This document shows, piece by piece, positions 1 through 7,962 of a stretch of DNA of 62,288 nucleotides. Location: the NCBI GenBank assembly GCA_016178945.1, contig JACOSH010000059.1:1-62288 (forward strand). Reading direction: 5' to 3'. Within the stretch, counting starts at the first letter, position 1. Every line of letters starts with the position of its first letter. The stretch comes from Acidobacteriota bacterium. GTDB taxonomy: Bacteria; Acidobacteriota; Terriglobia; Bryobacterales; Bryobacteraceae. Below the pieces are notes generated by a model that saw nothing but the letters and a program-made list of their open reading frames with translations, was not told the origin of the DNA and did no database searches. The translations under genes were made by a program, and so were the position numbers.

Positions 1-381
1 GGCGGCGCGCGCCGCGTTGTGCAGAGCGGCCGCCAGCACCAGGGACGTCTGGACGGTCTCGTCGTGATCCGCGCCCAGTGTCTGCGTCTTGATGCGGACG
101 GCGCGCTCGATGTAGCCGACCGTCTCCGGGTCCTCACGATGGCCCAGACGGAAACGGCAGTCGGTCAGCAGGGTGAGAATCCGGCCGACTTCCAGCGACT
201 CGGGACCCACCTGGGCTTCCGCTTTGGCGAGCAGGGCGCGGGTGAGCTGCTCGGCTTCGGCGTAGCGGTTCTGCCGCAGCAGGGGGACGATGACTTCGAA
301 GCGCGCGTGGGTGAACTCGGTCGCTTGCTCCTGGGCGAGCGCGGCGAAGCTCAGCAGGACCACCAGCAGCCGCCCGATCAC
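1..381 (-). CDS. TPR-type secreted protein, C-terminus beyond window edge
   Basis: The reading frame starts with GTG at 381, one base after the anti-sigma stop (383-385), and stays open to base 1, so only the first 127 residues are present. The start VIGRLLVVLLSFAALAQEQA looks like a short signal peptide. What follows resembles tetratricopeptide repeats of the TPR_10/12 kind (RYAEAEQLTRALLAKAE, then GYIERAVRIKTQTLGADHDE). Such repeats often precede a CHAT domain, but that part is not visible. It is the third gene of the operon with the sigma and anti-sigma factors, so a role in that signalling unit is plausible. Function is not established. Confidence 0.75.
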   Translation of the reverse strand, partial: MIGRLLVVLLSFAALAQEQATEFTHARFEVIVPLLRQNRYAEAEQLTRALLAKAEAQVGPESLEVGRILTLLTDCRFRLGHREDPETVGYIERAVRIKTQTLGADHDETVQTSLVLAAALHNAARAA

Positions 382-382
382 G

Positions 383-1165
383 CTACTCCTCCAGCCGGCT
401 CAGCAGCCCCCGCGCCTTGGACTCCCAGTCGCCTTTCAGGGCGATCAGCGCCAACAGGTCCTGGCGCGCCTCCTCCGAGTGACGGCGCGCCAGGCGCGCT
501 TTCGCGCGAACCCAATATGCCTCTTCCAGATACGGCGTCTCCCCGAGTCCGATAGTCGCGCCGGCCTCGTCCTCGGCCCCCGCGGCGTCTTGAGTCAGCA
601 GGCGGCAGGCCGCCAGGTAGAACCGGACTCCGGCGTCGCGGGGCTCCCGCTGGCGCGCTTGCATCAGTCCGGCCAGCGCCGCCGGATAGTCCCCCGCCTG
701 GTAATGCCGCATCGCGGACCGAAACGGCTCCTGTCCTCCGGCGCCGCGCAGCAGCGCTTCCTGGTAGGCGGGCGGCCGGAAGCTGGCCAGCACGATCCAC
801 CGCTCCTCGCGCGGGCCGGAGGCCGGCTTCTGGAGCGGGGCGGGCGCCACCGCGGGCTCCTGCCGGGCTAGCTCGCGCCGCGGCGCCGGGCGAAACAGCA
901 GCGCCAGACCCAACACGGCCAAAGCCGTGGCCGCGACTGGCGTCGCCCACCACCAGACCGGCCGCTTCGCACGCAGCGGCTCGGCCCGGATCGCCGCCTG
1001 CCGCCGCAGCAGATCCCGCCGCATCCACTGCAAAGACTCGATTTCGGCGGCGCAGCGCCCGCAGTCCAGGTAATGAAGCTCAAAGGCCTCTTGCTCCGCC
1101 TCGCTCAATTGGCCGAGCAGATACTGCCCGGCGATTTCCTGCTCGCGGATCTGGTCGCAATTCAC
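383..1165 (-). CDS. Membrane anti-sigma factor with zinc finger and TPR-like C-terminus
   Basis: 260 residues from a GTG that overlaps the sigma-factor stop by four bases (GTGA). The N-terminus carries a zf-HC2-like motif, H31-x3-C35-x2-C38 (HYLDCGRC), the usual binding module of anti-ECF-sigma factors. One membrane segment is evident at about residues 70-93 (WWWATPVAATALAVLGLALL). The C-terminal half, outside the membrane if the zinc finger is cytoplasmic, is rich in Ala and Arg and has TPR-like helices (RHYQAGDYPAALAGLMQARQ). The inferred role is to hold the neighbouring sigma factor inactive until an envelope signal arrives. Confidence 0.85.
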   Translation of the reverse strand: MNCDQIREQEIAGQYLLGQLSEAEQEAFELHYLDCGRCAAEIESLQWMRRDLLRRQAAIRAEPLRAKRPVWWWATPVAATALAVLGLALLFRPAPRRELARQEPAVAPAPLQKPASGPREERWIVLASFRPPAYQEALLRGAGGQEPFRSAMRHYQAGDYPAALAGLMQARQREPRDAGVRFYLAACRLLTQDAAGAEDEAGATIGLGETPYLEEAYWVRAKARLARRHSEEARQDLLALIALKGDWESKARGLLSRLEE

Positions 1166-1719
1166 GAGTAGCCGTCTCCGGTGGCTTGTGGCTTTCCGGC
1201 GCCCATTTGTGACAGCCGCGCAGCTATTCTTCGCGTGGCGCGGACCTTTCGCTGCCTCACCACGTCCCCGCTCAAGCCGAGCTGGGCCGCGATCTCGCCT
1301 GGCTTCGAGCCGTCCACCAAAGTCATTAACAGGATGCGACGGTCCAGGGCATCCAGAGCTTCGATCTCACGGGCCACCAGGTCCCGCCGGTCGCGATCTT
1401 CGGGACGCCAGACCAGATCGCTCTCCAGCGGCTCGCGCGCCGGCAGCGGGTCTCGCGACCGGAAGTAGTGATTGATCAGATTGCGGGCGATCCCGTGGAC
1501 AAACGCCGCCAGCCGCTCGGGCTCGTGCACGGCCCCGTTCCGCATGGCCTGTAAGGCGGCCATCAGGACCTCCTGCGTCACGTCGCGGGCACTCTCGGAA
1601 TCCCGCATCCGAAAGCGCGCCAGCGCCCGCACGCGCGGCTCAAAGGCCCGGACGAACTCCTCCTCGGCGGCCCGATCCCCCGTCCGGATACGAATCGCAA
1701 AGTCTTCCAATAAAGCCAT
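1162..1719 (-). CDS. ECF-type RNA polymerase sigma factor
   Basis: 185 residues when started at the ATG at 1719 (MALLEDFAIRIRTGDRAAEE), the usual length for an ECF sigma factor. Region 2 is recognisable (FVRAFEPRVRALARFRMRDS, then ARDVTQEVLMAALQAM), as is region 4 with its helix-turn-helix (ALDRRILLMTLVDGSKPGEI, then LGLSGDVVRQRKVRATRR). An in-frame ATG at 1815 would add 32 residues that look like non-coding Arg-rich sequence, so the shorter form is preferred. The stop overlaps the start of the anti-sigma gene, which indicates translational coupling. It probably controls its own operon; no convincing promoter was identified. Confidence 0.9.
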   Translation of the reverse strand: MALLEDFAIRIRTGDRAAEEEFVRAFEPRVRALARFRMRDSESARDVTQEVLMAALQAMRNGAVHEPERLAAFVHGIARNLINHYFRSRDPLPAREPLESDLVWRPEDRDRRDLVAREIEALDALDRRILLMTLVDGSKPGEIAAQLGLSGDVVRQRKVRATRRIAARLSQMGAGKPQATGDGYS

Positions 1720-1880
1720 CTTATCAGCCGCTTGTGCCCCGCTGCCTGAACCAGGGTGCGTGAACAACCGCTCCTTAACCCGGCGTAGCCGGAACCAAAC
1801 ATGCGATTCTCGCAAAGAACGCCAAGATCCGCCAAGAAGAACAGCTCGTCACAAAACTTCCCAGAACTCCACTCAGTAGC

Positions 1881-3482
1881 ATGACCCGTTCACTCGGTTT
1901 GCTTCTGACTGTCGCGTCTATGGCCCTGGCTCAGCCCGCGGTCAATAGCGGCGGCGTTCGCAACGCCGCCAGCGCTCGATACGGATTGCCGAACCCGGGC
2001 GTCGCCCCGCGGGCCTGGTTCGTGATTCAGGGCCAAAATCTGGGCCCTGCCGACCCGGTCCGTTCGGATACGCCCACGAATTCGATTGGCGGGACCAGCG
2101 TACAGATCTTTTCCGGCGGCCAGCAGTGGGACTTGCCGCTCCTGGTGGTGTCGGCGGGCGAAATCCTAGGGGAACTGCCGGCCGACGTGCCCGTGGGTGA
2201 GGCCTCGCTGACCATCATGGCCGCCAGCGGCACGACCACGGATGCCGCCAAGGTGAACGTCGTGGCTTCGAGTTTCGGGGTCTTCACCGCGAACCTGTCC
2301 AACGAGGGTGCGGCGGTCTTGGAACAGCTTCGGCTCGGCAGTACGTTCAATCTCAGCGAGCTCCAGAATCCGGCGAAGGCCGGCGACGAGATCAACCTGT
2401 GGGGCACTGGCCTGGGGTCCTCGGATGCGGCGGTGGAGGTGAGCCTCGACGACAAGAGCGCCGAGATTGTCGCCAAGTCCGCCGGCGAGAACGGCATCGA
2501 CCTGATTCGTATTCGAGTGCCCGCCGCAGTCACCGGCTGCGGGCTCCCCGTGGCCGTCAAGAGCGGCGAGATCCGCAACCTGGTGGGTCTGCTTTCGGTG
2601 GCCGCGGAGGGCGGGGTGTGCCTGGATCGCAACGGGTTCTCGGCGGAGGATTTCGAAAAGGCCCGCACGAGCGGAGGGCTCAAGGCCGCCTATCTGTTCC
2701 TTCTGCGCTTCGGCGTGCCAGGCGCGGGCAGCTTTGACATTGGGTTCGCCAACTTCTCCCGGGTCATCTACGATCTGATGCGCACCTTCCGCTCCAATTG
2801 GGCCCAGACCGTTCCCGGCGCCTGCTACGCGGCCACCTACGACTCCAAGGGTGGGTTCTCCACTCAGGGTCAGCCTGGCGCCGATTTCTTCGACGATTTC
2901 TATCCCTTCGGGGAAACGCCCCTGGAAGCCGGCCCGGTGATCGACGTTCGCGGGCCGGGTGGGCCTCAGCAAATGCAACGCGTCGACAAGGGCTCCTACT
3001 CCGGCTTTTTCCTGAACCTGATGAATCCTCTGGTCTCGTATTTCTCCCCGGGCGACTACACGCTATCGGGCTCGGGCGGCGAGGTGGGCAGCTTCAGCGG
3101 CAACGTGCGCATCGGACCGCCGGTGACCTGGCAGGACGTGCCCCCCATGCAGGACGTGCCGCGCAACAAAGATCTCAAGCTGACTTGGACCGGCGGCAAT
3201 CCCGGCGATCGCGTCTGGGTGGTGGGGTATTCGGTGGAAACCAACGGAACCGACTTCGCGCGCGTGGGCGTGGTGAGCTGTTACGAGCTCGCCAAGAAGG
3301 GGACGATGACCATTCCCGCGTCGGCGCTGGGGTTCCTGCCGGTGAGCTCGCAGTTGGGCGGCGGCGCGCTCCTGCTCTATTCGATGGCCGCGCCGCAGCG
3401 TTTTCAGCCTTCCGGAGGCGGACTCGACGCCGGATACCTGCTCAGCTTAAGCTACTCGGTCGCGGTGGCTAATTTCCAGTAG
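1881..3482 (+). CDS. Secreted Solibacter-type TIGR03437-like protein
   Basis: 533 residues with a signal peptide (MTRSLGLLLTVASMALAQP). Residues 20-200 have the layout of the Solibacter TIGR03437 domain: VRNAASARYG near the start, a WFVIQGQNLGP strand, a DLPLLVVSAGEILGELPAD segment in place of the usual VSPGQINFQVP, and a later INLWGTGLG. The C-terminal half has Ig-like strand patterns (YTLSGSGGEVGSF, LTWTGGNPGDRVWVVGYS). The protein is presumably exported. The family has no assigned function. Its last 14 bases overlap the convergent DUF547 gene. Confidence 0.75.
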   Translation: MTRSLGLLLTVASMALAQPAVNSGGVRNAASARYGLPNPGVAPRAWFVIQGQNLGPADPVRSDTPTNSIGGTSVQIFSGGQQWDLPLLVVSAGEILGELPADVPVGEASLTIMAASGTTTDAAKVNVVASSFGVFTANLSNEGAAVLEQLRLGSTFNLSELQNPAKAGDEINLWGTGLGSSDAAVEVSLDDKSAEIVAKSAGENGIDLIRIRVPAAVTGCGLPVAVKSGEIRNLVGLLSVAAEGGVCLDRNGFSAEDFEKARTSGGLKAAYLFLLRFGVPGAGSFDIGFANFSRVIYDLMRTFRSNWAQTVPGACYAATYDSKGGFSTQGQPGADFFDDFYPFGETPLEAGPVIDVRGPGGPQQMQRVDKGSYSGFFLNLMNPLVSYFSPGDYTLSGSGGEVGSFSGNVRIGPPVTWQDVPPMQDVPRNKDLKLTWTGGNPGDRVWVVGYSVETNGTDFARVGVVSCYELAKKGTMTIPASALGFLPVSSQLGGGALLLYSMAAPQRFQPSGGGLDAGYLLSLSYSVAVANFQ

Positions 3483-4239
3483 CCGCGTTCAACGTCCAGT
3501 CGTAGCTGAAGTAGCGCACGGTCCAGCCGGGCTGCCGGAGCGCTTCCGACTCGGCGGGCCGGTACTTGGCGATGAAGCGCAACACGGCCGGCTGGTCCGG
3601 GCCGAAATCCTTCCGGAACCACTCGAAGATCTTCGACAGGGTAGCCCGGCGGTTCTTCACATCCAGCCGGATGTTGCGCTCCTGGTTCAGGAACAGCTTC
3701 GCCCGCGCTTCCAGTTGCCGGTCGAGCCGCTCGGCTACAAAGGCTTCCCGCGCCAGCCATGGGCAGCCCGCCGAGGCGCACACGATCGCGAAATGGATGC
3801 GCGGATCGCCCGCTTTGCGAATCGAGTTGGTCTCGATATCGTCGAGCGAGCGCCGCCGGCCTCCCACCGGGAACTTGGTGCGGTAGAAGAACACGGCTTT
3901 CCCGACCACTCCCTGGAGGCGGTCCTTCTTGTCCGGATAGTCTTTGGCGAAGGCCCACAAGACCAGAGCGTTATAGGTGTTGATCCAGTAGGCCAGCTTG
4001 TGCTCCGGCGTGGGAAACAGCTCGGCGTTCGAATCCGGACTCACCGCTCCGATCTGATCCACAAACCGGCTCAGGGGCTCGATGCCCGCCTTCAGATCGG
4101 CGTACCGCACCGTGCCGTTGTCCAGCACGTACTGTTTCAGCAGCGCGTCGTAGGCGGCGGCGCCGGGCCGCTCCGCTGCCGCGGAGGCGGACACCCAGAC
4201 CAGCGCGGCCGTCAAAAGACGCATCACCTGGTTAGTCAC
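3469..4239 (-). CDS. DUF547 domain protein, exported
   Basis: 256 residues from a GTG at 4239 that overlaps the upstream stop (GTGA); an ATG at 4224 is the alternative and begins the signal peptide MRLLTAALVWVSASAAAERP. The core carries DUF547 signatures: KLAYWINTYNALVLWAFAKD, then PRIHFAIVCASAGCPWLARE, and a C-terminal ILEWF-like KIFEWFRKDFG. DUF547 has a papain-like fold in structural surveys, but no reaction is known. It is translated with the SprT-like gene. Confidence in the family is high; function is unknown. Confidence 0.88.
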   Translation of the reverse strand: MTNQVMRLLTAALVWVSASAAAERPGAAAYDALLKQYVLDNGTVRYADLKAGIEPLSRFVDQIGAVSPDSNAELFPTPEHKLAYWINTYNALVLWAFAKDYPDKKDRLQGVVGKAVFFYRTKFPVGGRRRSLDDIETNSIRKAGDPRIHFAIVCASAGCPWLAREAFVAERLDRQLEARAKLFLNQERNIRLDVKNRRATLSKIFEWFRKDFGPDQPAVLRFIAKYRPAESEALRQPGWTVRYFSYDWTLNAATGN

Positions 4240-4976
4240 AGTTTCTTCAGCAAATCTTTCGCTTCCTTCAGGCGGGGAAACATTTTCTCGGCCTGGTGAA
4301 ACTCGCGGGTGTGGACGCAGCGCCGCGCCCGGCTGTGGTCCACCGGATAGCGCAGGTGCAGCATCTCGTGGAACATGACGTACTCCAGGGCCAGGCGCGG
4401 CGTCGCCGGACGGTCGAAGATCCGGCTGATGATGATGGCGTTGTGCGACGGATCGAAGTGTCCGAGCATCCCGCGCGCCGCCGTCCGGCTCCAGCCCAAT
4501 TGCGGCCGGCCAAGCAGGCCGTGGAAGTAGCGCTGGTTCAGGTCCTCGAAGATCTCTTCGAGGTTGAAGTGCTCGCCGGCCGGGCCGCTGACGAACTTGC
4601 GCCCTCGGATCTGCCGCACCACCTGCATTTTGCGCCGCATGTCCTGGCGGTTGAGATAGAGCCGGTAGCGGTGGGCATAGATCCGGGCCACGGCCTTGCG
4701 GTACAGCTTGCCCAGCAGGATGTAGGCCAAGGCTTCCACGACCGGCGCCGGCGCGCCCGCCAGCAGGTCGGTGATGCGGACCAGCAGGCGCCCATCCTCC
4801 AGGCGCACCGAGCTGTCGGCGTTGGCGTAGCGCCGGTATTCCACCTGGACCTGGGGCGGAGGCGTACGCGGGCGCAACTCGCGGAACACCCGCAGATAGA
4901 TCTCCTCCGGGGTCTCAAACAGCAGAGCCGTCTGGTGGAAGGCGAGGGCCGCTTGCATTTCTCCCAAATTTAACAT
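4236..4976 (-). CDS. SprT-like zinc metalloprotein
   Basis: 246 residues when started at ATG 4976 (MLNLGEMQAALAFHQ); ATG 4958 is an alternative with a GGGAG placed too close. The C-terminal third holds the zincin motif H203-E204-x2-H207 (YVMFHEMLHLRYP), followed by HSRARRCVHTREFHQAEKMFP, which supplies the usual later His. SprT/Spartan-like proteins bind zinc and some act as proteases; the substrate here is unknown. The fabH start lies only 30 bases away on the other strand, so the two genes share a very short divergent control region. Confidence 0.8.
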   Translation of the reverse strand: MLNLGEMQAALAFHQTALLFETPEEIYLRVFRELRPRTPPPQVQVEYRRYANADSSVRLEDGRLLVRITDLLAGAPAPVVEALAYILLGKLYRKAVARIYAHRYRLYLNRQDMRRKMQVVRQIRGRKFVSGPAGEHFNLEEIFEDLNQRYFHGLLGRPQLGWSRTAARGMLGHFDPSHNAIIISRIFDRPATPRLALEYVMFHEMLHLRYPVDHSRARRCVHTREFHQAEKMFPRLKEAKDLLKKL

Positions 4977-5006
4977 ATCAAGGTTGGTTACACCTTCTCT
5001 CACCCC

Positions 5007-5999
5007 ATGCGCAAAGCCAAGATCACTGCCCTCGGCTGCTACACGCCGGAACACGTCCTGACCAACTACGACTTGGAGAAGATGGTCGACACCAACAACC
5101 AGTGGATCCTCGAGCGGACCGGCATCTCCGAGCGCCGCATCGCCGAAGCCGGCATGGCCACCTCCGACCTGGCGGTGGAAGCGGCCAACGAGGCCCTACG
5201 GCAACGCGGGATCGCCGGCGCAGAGGTCAACGCGGTGCTGGTCTGCACGGTGACGCCGGACATGCTGTTTCCGTCCACCGCGTGCCTGGTGCAGAACCGC
5301 ATCGGGGCCAAGGGGGCTTGGGGCTTTGATCTGGTGGCGGCCTGCTCCGGATTCCTGTACGGCCTGACCACCGGCGCGCACCTGGTGGCCTCCGGCGCGC
5401 ACCGGAAAGTGCTGGTGATCGGCGCCGACACCATGAGCCGCATCATCGACTACACCGACCGGGGCACCTGCGTCCTGTTCGGCGACGGAGCCGGCGCGAT
5501 GCTGCTCGAGCCGGCGGCCGATTCCGAGGAGGCCGGGTTCATCGACTTCGTCGGCGAGATCGACGGGTCCGGCGGCGATTATCTCAAGATGCCCGCCGGC
5601 GGCAGCCGCATTCCGGCCACGGCGGAGTCGGTCGCCCAGCGCCTCCACTATGTGCATCAGGACGGCCAGCAGGTCTTCAAGTACGCCGTGAAGAAAATGT
5701 CGGAGCTGTGCGACACGGTTCTCGCGCGCAATGGCTTCACCGCGAAGGATGTCTCCTGGCTCATCCCCCACCAGGCCAACCGGCGCATCATCACGGCCAG
5801 CGCCGAGCGGCTGGGCCTGCCCTGCGACCGCGTGATCATCAATATCGACCGTTACGGGAACACCACGGCGGGCACCATCCCGCTGGCCACCCGCGACGCG
5901 CTCGAATCCGGCCGTTTGAAGAAGGGCGACCTGGTGCTGTTCGCCGCGGTCGGGGCCGGGTACACGGCCGGCGCCAGCTTGTGGCGATGGGGATATTAG
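5007..5999 (+). CDS. fabH: 3-oxoacyl-ACP synthase III
   Basis: 330 residues, full length for FabH, which condenses acetyl-CoA (or a branched starter) with malonyl-ACP to begin fatty-acid synthesis in the cytoplasm. The thiolase-fold catalytic triad is visible: C113 in FDLVAACSGFLYGL, H255 in WLIPHQANRR and N285 in DRYGNTTAGTIPLA. The GxGAGA loop (FGDGAGAMLLEP) is also present. It is a single gene, divergent from the SprT-like gene. Acidobacteria make iso-branched lipids, so a branched-chain primer preference is possible but cannot be read from the sequence. Confidence 0.96.
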   Translation: MRKAKITALGCYTPEHVLTNYDLEKMVDTNNQWILERTGISERRIAEAGMATSDLAVEAANEALRQRGIAGAEVNAVLVCTVTPDMLFPSTACLVQNRIGAKGAWGFDLVAACSGFLYGLTTGAHLVASGAHRKVLVIGADTMSRIIDYTDRGTCVLFGDGAGAMLLEPAADSEEAGFIDFVGEIDGSGGDYLKMPAGGSRIPATAESVAQRLHYVHQDGQQVFKYAVKKMSELCDTVLARNGFTAKDVSWLIPHQANRRIITASAERLGLPCDRVIINIDRYGNTTAGTIPLATRDALESGRLKKGDLVLFAAVGAGYTAGASLWRWGY

Positions 6000-6063
6000 A
6001 GGCCTTGCTGGCTGCTGTGTGATGGCCTGCGGTGGCCTGTTGGCGTGGTTGCGGAGGAGATGC

Positions 6064-6324
6064 ATGCCGGCTTCAACCGTACGAATCGACGCGGAGACCA
6101 ACCAGATTCTGAGGGAACTCGCGGCGCGGGATGGTGAGTCCATGGGGGCAGTGCTTCGAAGAGCGATCGAAGCGTATCGTCGAAAGCGCTTCTTGGACGA
6201 TCTGAATCGCGGCTACGCTGCTTTGCGGCGTAATCCTAAAGCATGGAAAGAGGAACTGGATGAGCGACGCGCCTGGGACTCGGCCCTTGCTGATGGGCTG
6301 GAGGGCGACGGACCCCCGGTTTGA
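6064..6324 (+). CDS. Orphan ribbon-helix-helix antitoxin
   Basis: 86 residues from ATG 6064, preceded by GGAGGAG at 6053-6059; an upstream in-frame ATG at 6019 adds an unlikely Cys/Trp-rich leader. The N-terminus (STVRIDAETNQILRELAARD, then SMGAVLRRAIEAYRRKRFL) is a typical RHH DNA-binding module. The C-terminus (AWKEELDERRAWDSALADGL) matches the tail of MazE/VapB-like antitoxins that bind a PemK/MazF toxin. No toxin gene follows: the next bases hold a decayed TPR-gene tail and then a convergent gene. It could be an orphan antitoxin or a stand-alone regulator. Confidence 0.78.
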   Translation: MPASTVRIDAETNQILRELAARDGESMGAVLRRAIEAYRRKRFLDDLNRGYAALRRNPKAWKEELDERRAWDSALADGLEGDGPPV

Positions 6325-6385
6325 AAGCCTTTCGCGCCGCCCCGCGGTACCAGGATCTTCTCCGCGCATGGGATTGCCACGATGA
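6311..6385 (+). pseudogene. Decayed C-terminal tail of a TPR-domain protein
   Basis: Read across three frames this stretch gives DPRFESL (from 6311), RAAPRYQDLLR (from 6333) and MGLPR-stop (6368-6385). Together these recreate the common C-terminal tail of acidobacterial TPR/kinase proteins, of the form DPRFxxLRxDPRYQDLLRRMGLP. One extra T near 6332 and one missing base near 6367 explain the frame changes. It overlaps the end of the antitoxin gene and runs towards the convergent gene at 6402. The match rests on recalled family consensus, not on an alignment. Confidence 0.5.
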
Positions 6386-6401
6386 TTCGTTCCTGCGCCT
6401 C

Positions 6402-6791
6402 CTACACCACGTCGTATAGCACCGCGCCGAACTTCTGGCCCTTGAGGTTCTTCTCCATTTGCGGCCAGACCTTCTGGTGATCGTCGGTGCCGACCCAGGT
6501 CTTGCGCTGCTCCTCGGTCTGGAAGCTGATCAGGAGGCGATAGGAGGCATTGGCCGGCCCCGGCCCCACCACCGCCTGCCGCAGCTTGAGAAGCCGGACA
6601 TCGACGAATCCCGGCTGCTTGCGGATGACCGGCTGGAAGACCTCGTGGAAGGTTCTCAGCAGGTCCTTTTGCTTGGTGGGTTCCACGTCCAGATCGACGT
6701 GCAGTTGAATGGGGCTAGCCGCGGCCCGTGCGGGAACCACCGCGGCGGCGCCGGCGGCGGCAACGGTCTGGAGATACTTTCTGCGGTTCAT
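6402..6791 (-). CDS. Exported antibiotic-biosynthesis-monooxygenase-like (ABM) protein
   Basis: 129 residues from ATG 6791. The start MNRRKYLQTVAAAGAAAVVP has a Tat-like twin-arginine region followed by a hydrophobic stretch. The remainder fits a dimeric alpha/beta barrel of the ABM/EthD type: IQLHVDLDVEPTKQKDLLRT, then FQPVIRKQPGFVDVRLLKL, then YRLLISFQTEEQRKTWV and HQKVWPQMEKNLKG. ABM-fold proteins range from heme-degrading enzymes to oxygenases, so the reaction is open. A TACAAT box sits seven bases before the start with no Shine-Dalgarno, which suggests a leaderless transcript independent of the operon upstream. Confidence 0.75.
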   Translation of the reverse strand: MNRRKYLQTVAAAGAAAVVPARAAASPIQLHVDLDVEPTKQKDLLRTFHEVFQPVIRKQPGFVDVRLLKLRQAVVGPGPANASYRLLISFQTEEQRKTWVGTDDHQKVWPQMEKNLKGQKFGAVLYDVV

Positions 6792-6804
6792 CCCGAGAAT
6801 TGTA

Positions 6805-7002
6805 TCACCGGCCCATCCGTTCCGCCCAGCGGAGGAAGCGCAGCAGGTCCCTCCGCTGCTCCCAGACAAAGGACCAAAACTCGCGGAAGCCGATGCGATC
6901 GGCGTGAAGACCCCAGTAGGTTTCGATGCGCCAGCGGAGATACGGGCTGCGCCAGGGGCGTAACCGGTAGCCACGCGCGAAGCGCCACAACAACCCAACC
7001 AT
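6805..7002 (-). CDS. Small basic aromatic-rich hypothetical protein
   Basis: 65 residues starting at ATG 7002, immediately after the stop of the VWFA gene (7003), so it is probably co-transcribed. The sequence is rich in Trp, Arg, Leu and Tyr (SPYLRWRIETYWGLHADRIG, then FREFWSFVWEQRRDLLRFL). No signal peptide or clear membrane segment is seen; the pattern suggests amphipathic helices. It is placed among genes because of its spacing and non-random composition. No function can be assigned. Confidence 0.6.
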   Translation of the reverse strand: MVGLLWRFARGYRLRPWRSPYLRWRIETYWGLHADRIGFREFWSFVWEQRRDLLRFLRWAERMGR

Positions 7003-7962
7003 CTATTTGAAGGAGGGAGGCTTGATCGGCCCGGATCGGGGGCGGGCCGGCGCTTTAGTGGATCCCTGGGCAGTTGCGTAGTAGCCGGACCGCGTGCGGC
7101 ATACCGGATGTCCCGGCCCGCTCACCTGCACCTTGATCTGCCGGTAGGACCCATCCAACTCCTGGTTGCTGGGCGAGTACGCAATCACGTACTGGCTGCG
7201 GATGTCGCGAGCCACGTCGTGCGCGATCTTGTCCACCTCTTCCAGCTCCTTGGGGAAGTAGGCCACTCCGCCGGTCGCGTCGCTGATGGCGATCAGGGCG
7301 CGCTTCGCCTTGTTGGCCGCGCGCCGCTCCTCCTCCTGGAGCAGCCCGATCGAATAGATCAGGATCTCGCTCTGCTGGGCGGCCTTCACCAGGTTTTCCA
7401 GCGTGCCCGTGCTGTTGTTGTCGTCGCCGTCGGTGATCACCAGCAGGACCCTCTTGTCCTTCTTGCCTTTCTCCTTGGCGAAGTCGATCGACATCCGCAC
7501 CGCGTCCCGCATGGCGGTGCCGCCGCGCGAATCGATCTTGGTCAGCGCCTCTTCCAATTCCTTCATGTCGTTGGTGAAATCCTTGGTGTCCAGGAAGGCC
7601 TCGTCGTTGAAGTTGACAATGAACACTTCGTCCTGCGGATGGGACGCCTTGACAAGCTGCAGGGAGGCCGCCTCCACTTTGAGCCGCTTGTTCTTCATGC
7701 TTCCGCTGTTGTCGATGACGATCCCGATCGACACCGGGATGTCTTCCCGCTTGAAGACCTTGATCTGCTGCTCCGCGCCGTTTTCCAGAACTTTGAAGGC
7801 TTTCTGGGGCAGATTGGTCACCAGGTGGCCCTTGCTGTCCACCACGGTGGCGTGCAGCACCACCAACCGCGTCTCGGCGCGGAACACGGCTTCCTGCTCC
7901 TGGGCTTGCGCCAGCAGCGGGAGCATCAGCCCCGCCGGCAGGAGTCTACTGAATCGGAGCAT
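7003..7962 (-). CDS. VWFA-domain exported protein, TIGR03436 type (copy 1)
   Basis: 319 residues with a signal peptide (MLRFSRLLPAGLMLPLLAQA). An N-terminal strand-rich domain (VFRAETRLVVLHATVVDSKG, then NLPQKAFKVLENG) precedes a von Willebrand A domain with the MIDAS motif DNSGSM, the Thr site in SRGGTAMRDAV and the Asp site in VITDGDD. The end (YVIAYSPSNQELDGSYRQIK, then VCRTRSGYYA) is characteristic of the acidobacterial VWFA family. It likely binds a protein partner outside the cell through a metal ion; the ligand is unknown. It overlaps the end of the paralogue upstream by 17 bases. Confidence 0.9.
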   Translation of the reverse strand: MLRFSRLLPAGLMLPLLAQAQEQEAVFRAETRLVVLHATVVDSKGHLVTNLPQKAFKVLENGAEQQIKVFKREDIPVSIGIVIDNSGSMKNKRLKVEAASLQLVKASHPQDEVFIVNFNDEAFLDTKDFTNDMKELEEALTKIDSRGGTAMRDAVRMSIDFAKEKGKKDKRVLLVITDGDDNNSTGTLENLVKAAQQSEILIYSIGLLQEEERRAANKAKRALIAISDATGGVAYFPKELEEVDKIAHDVARDIRSQYVIAYSPSNQELDGSYRQIKVQVSGPGHPVCRTRSGYYATAQGSTKAPARPRSGPIKPPSFK

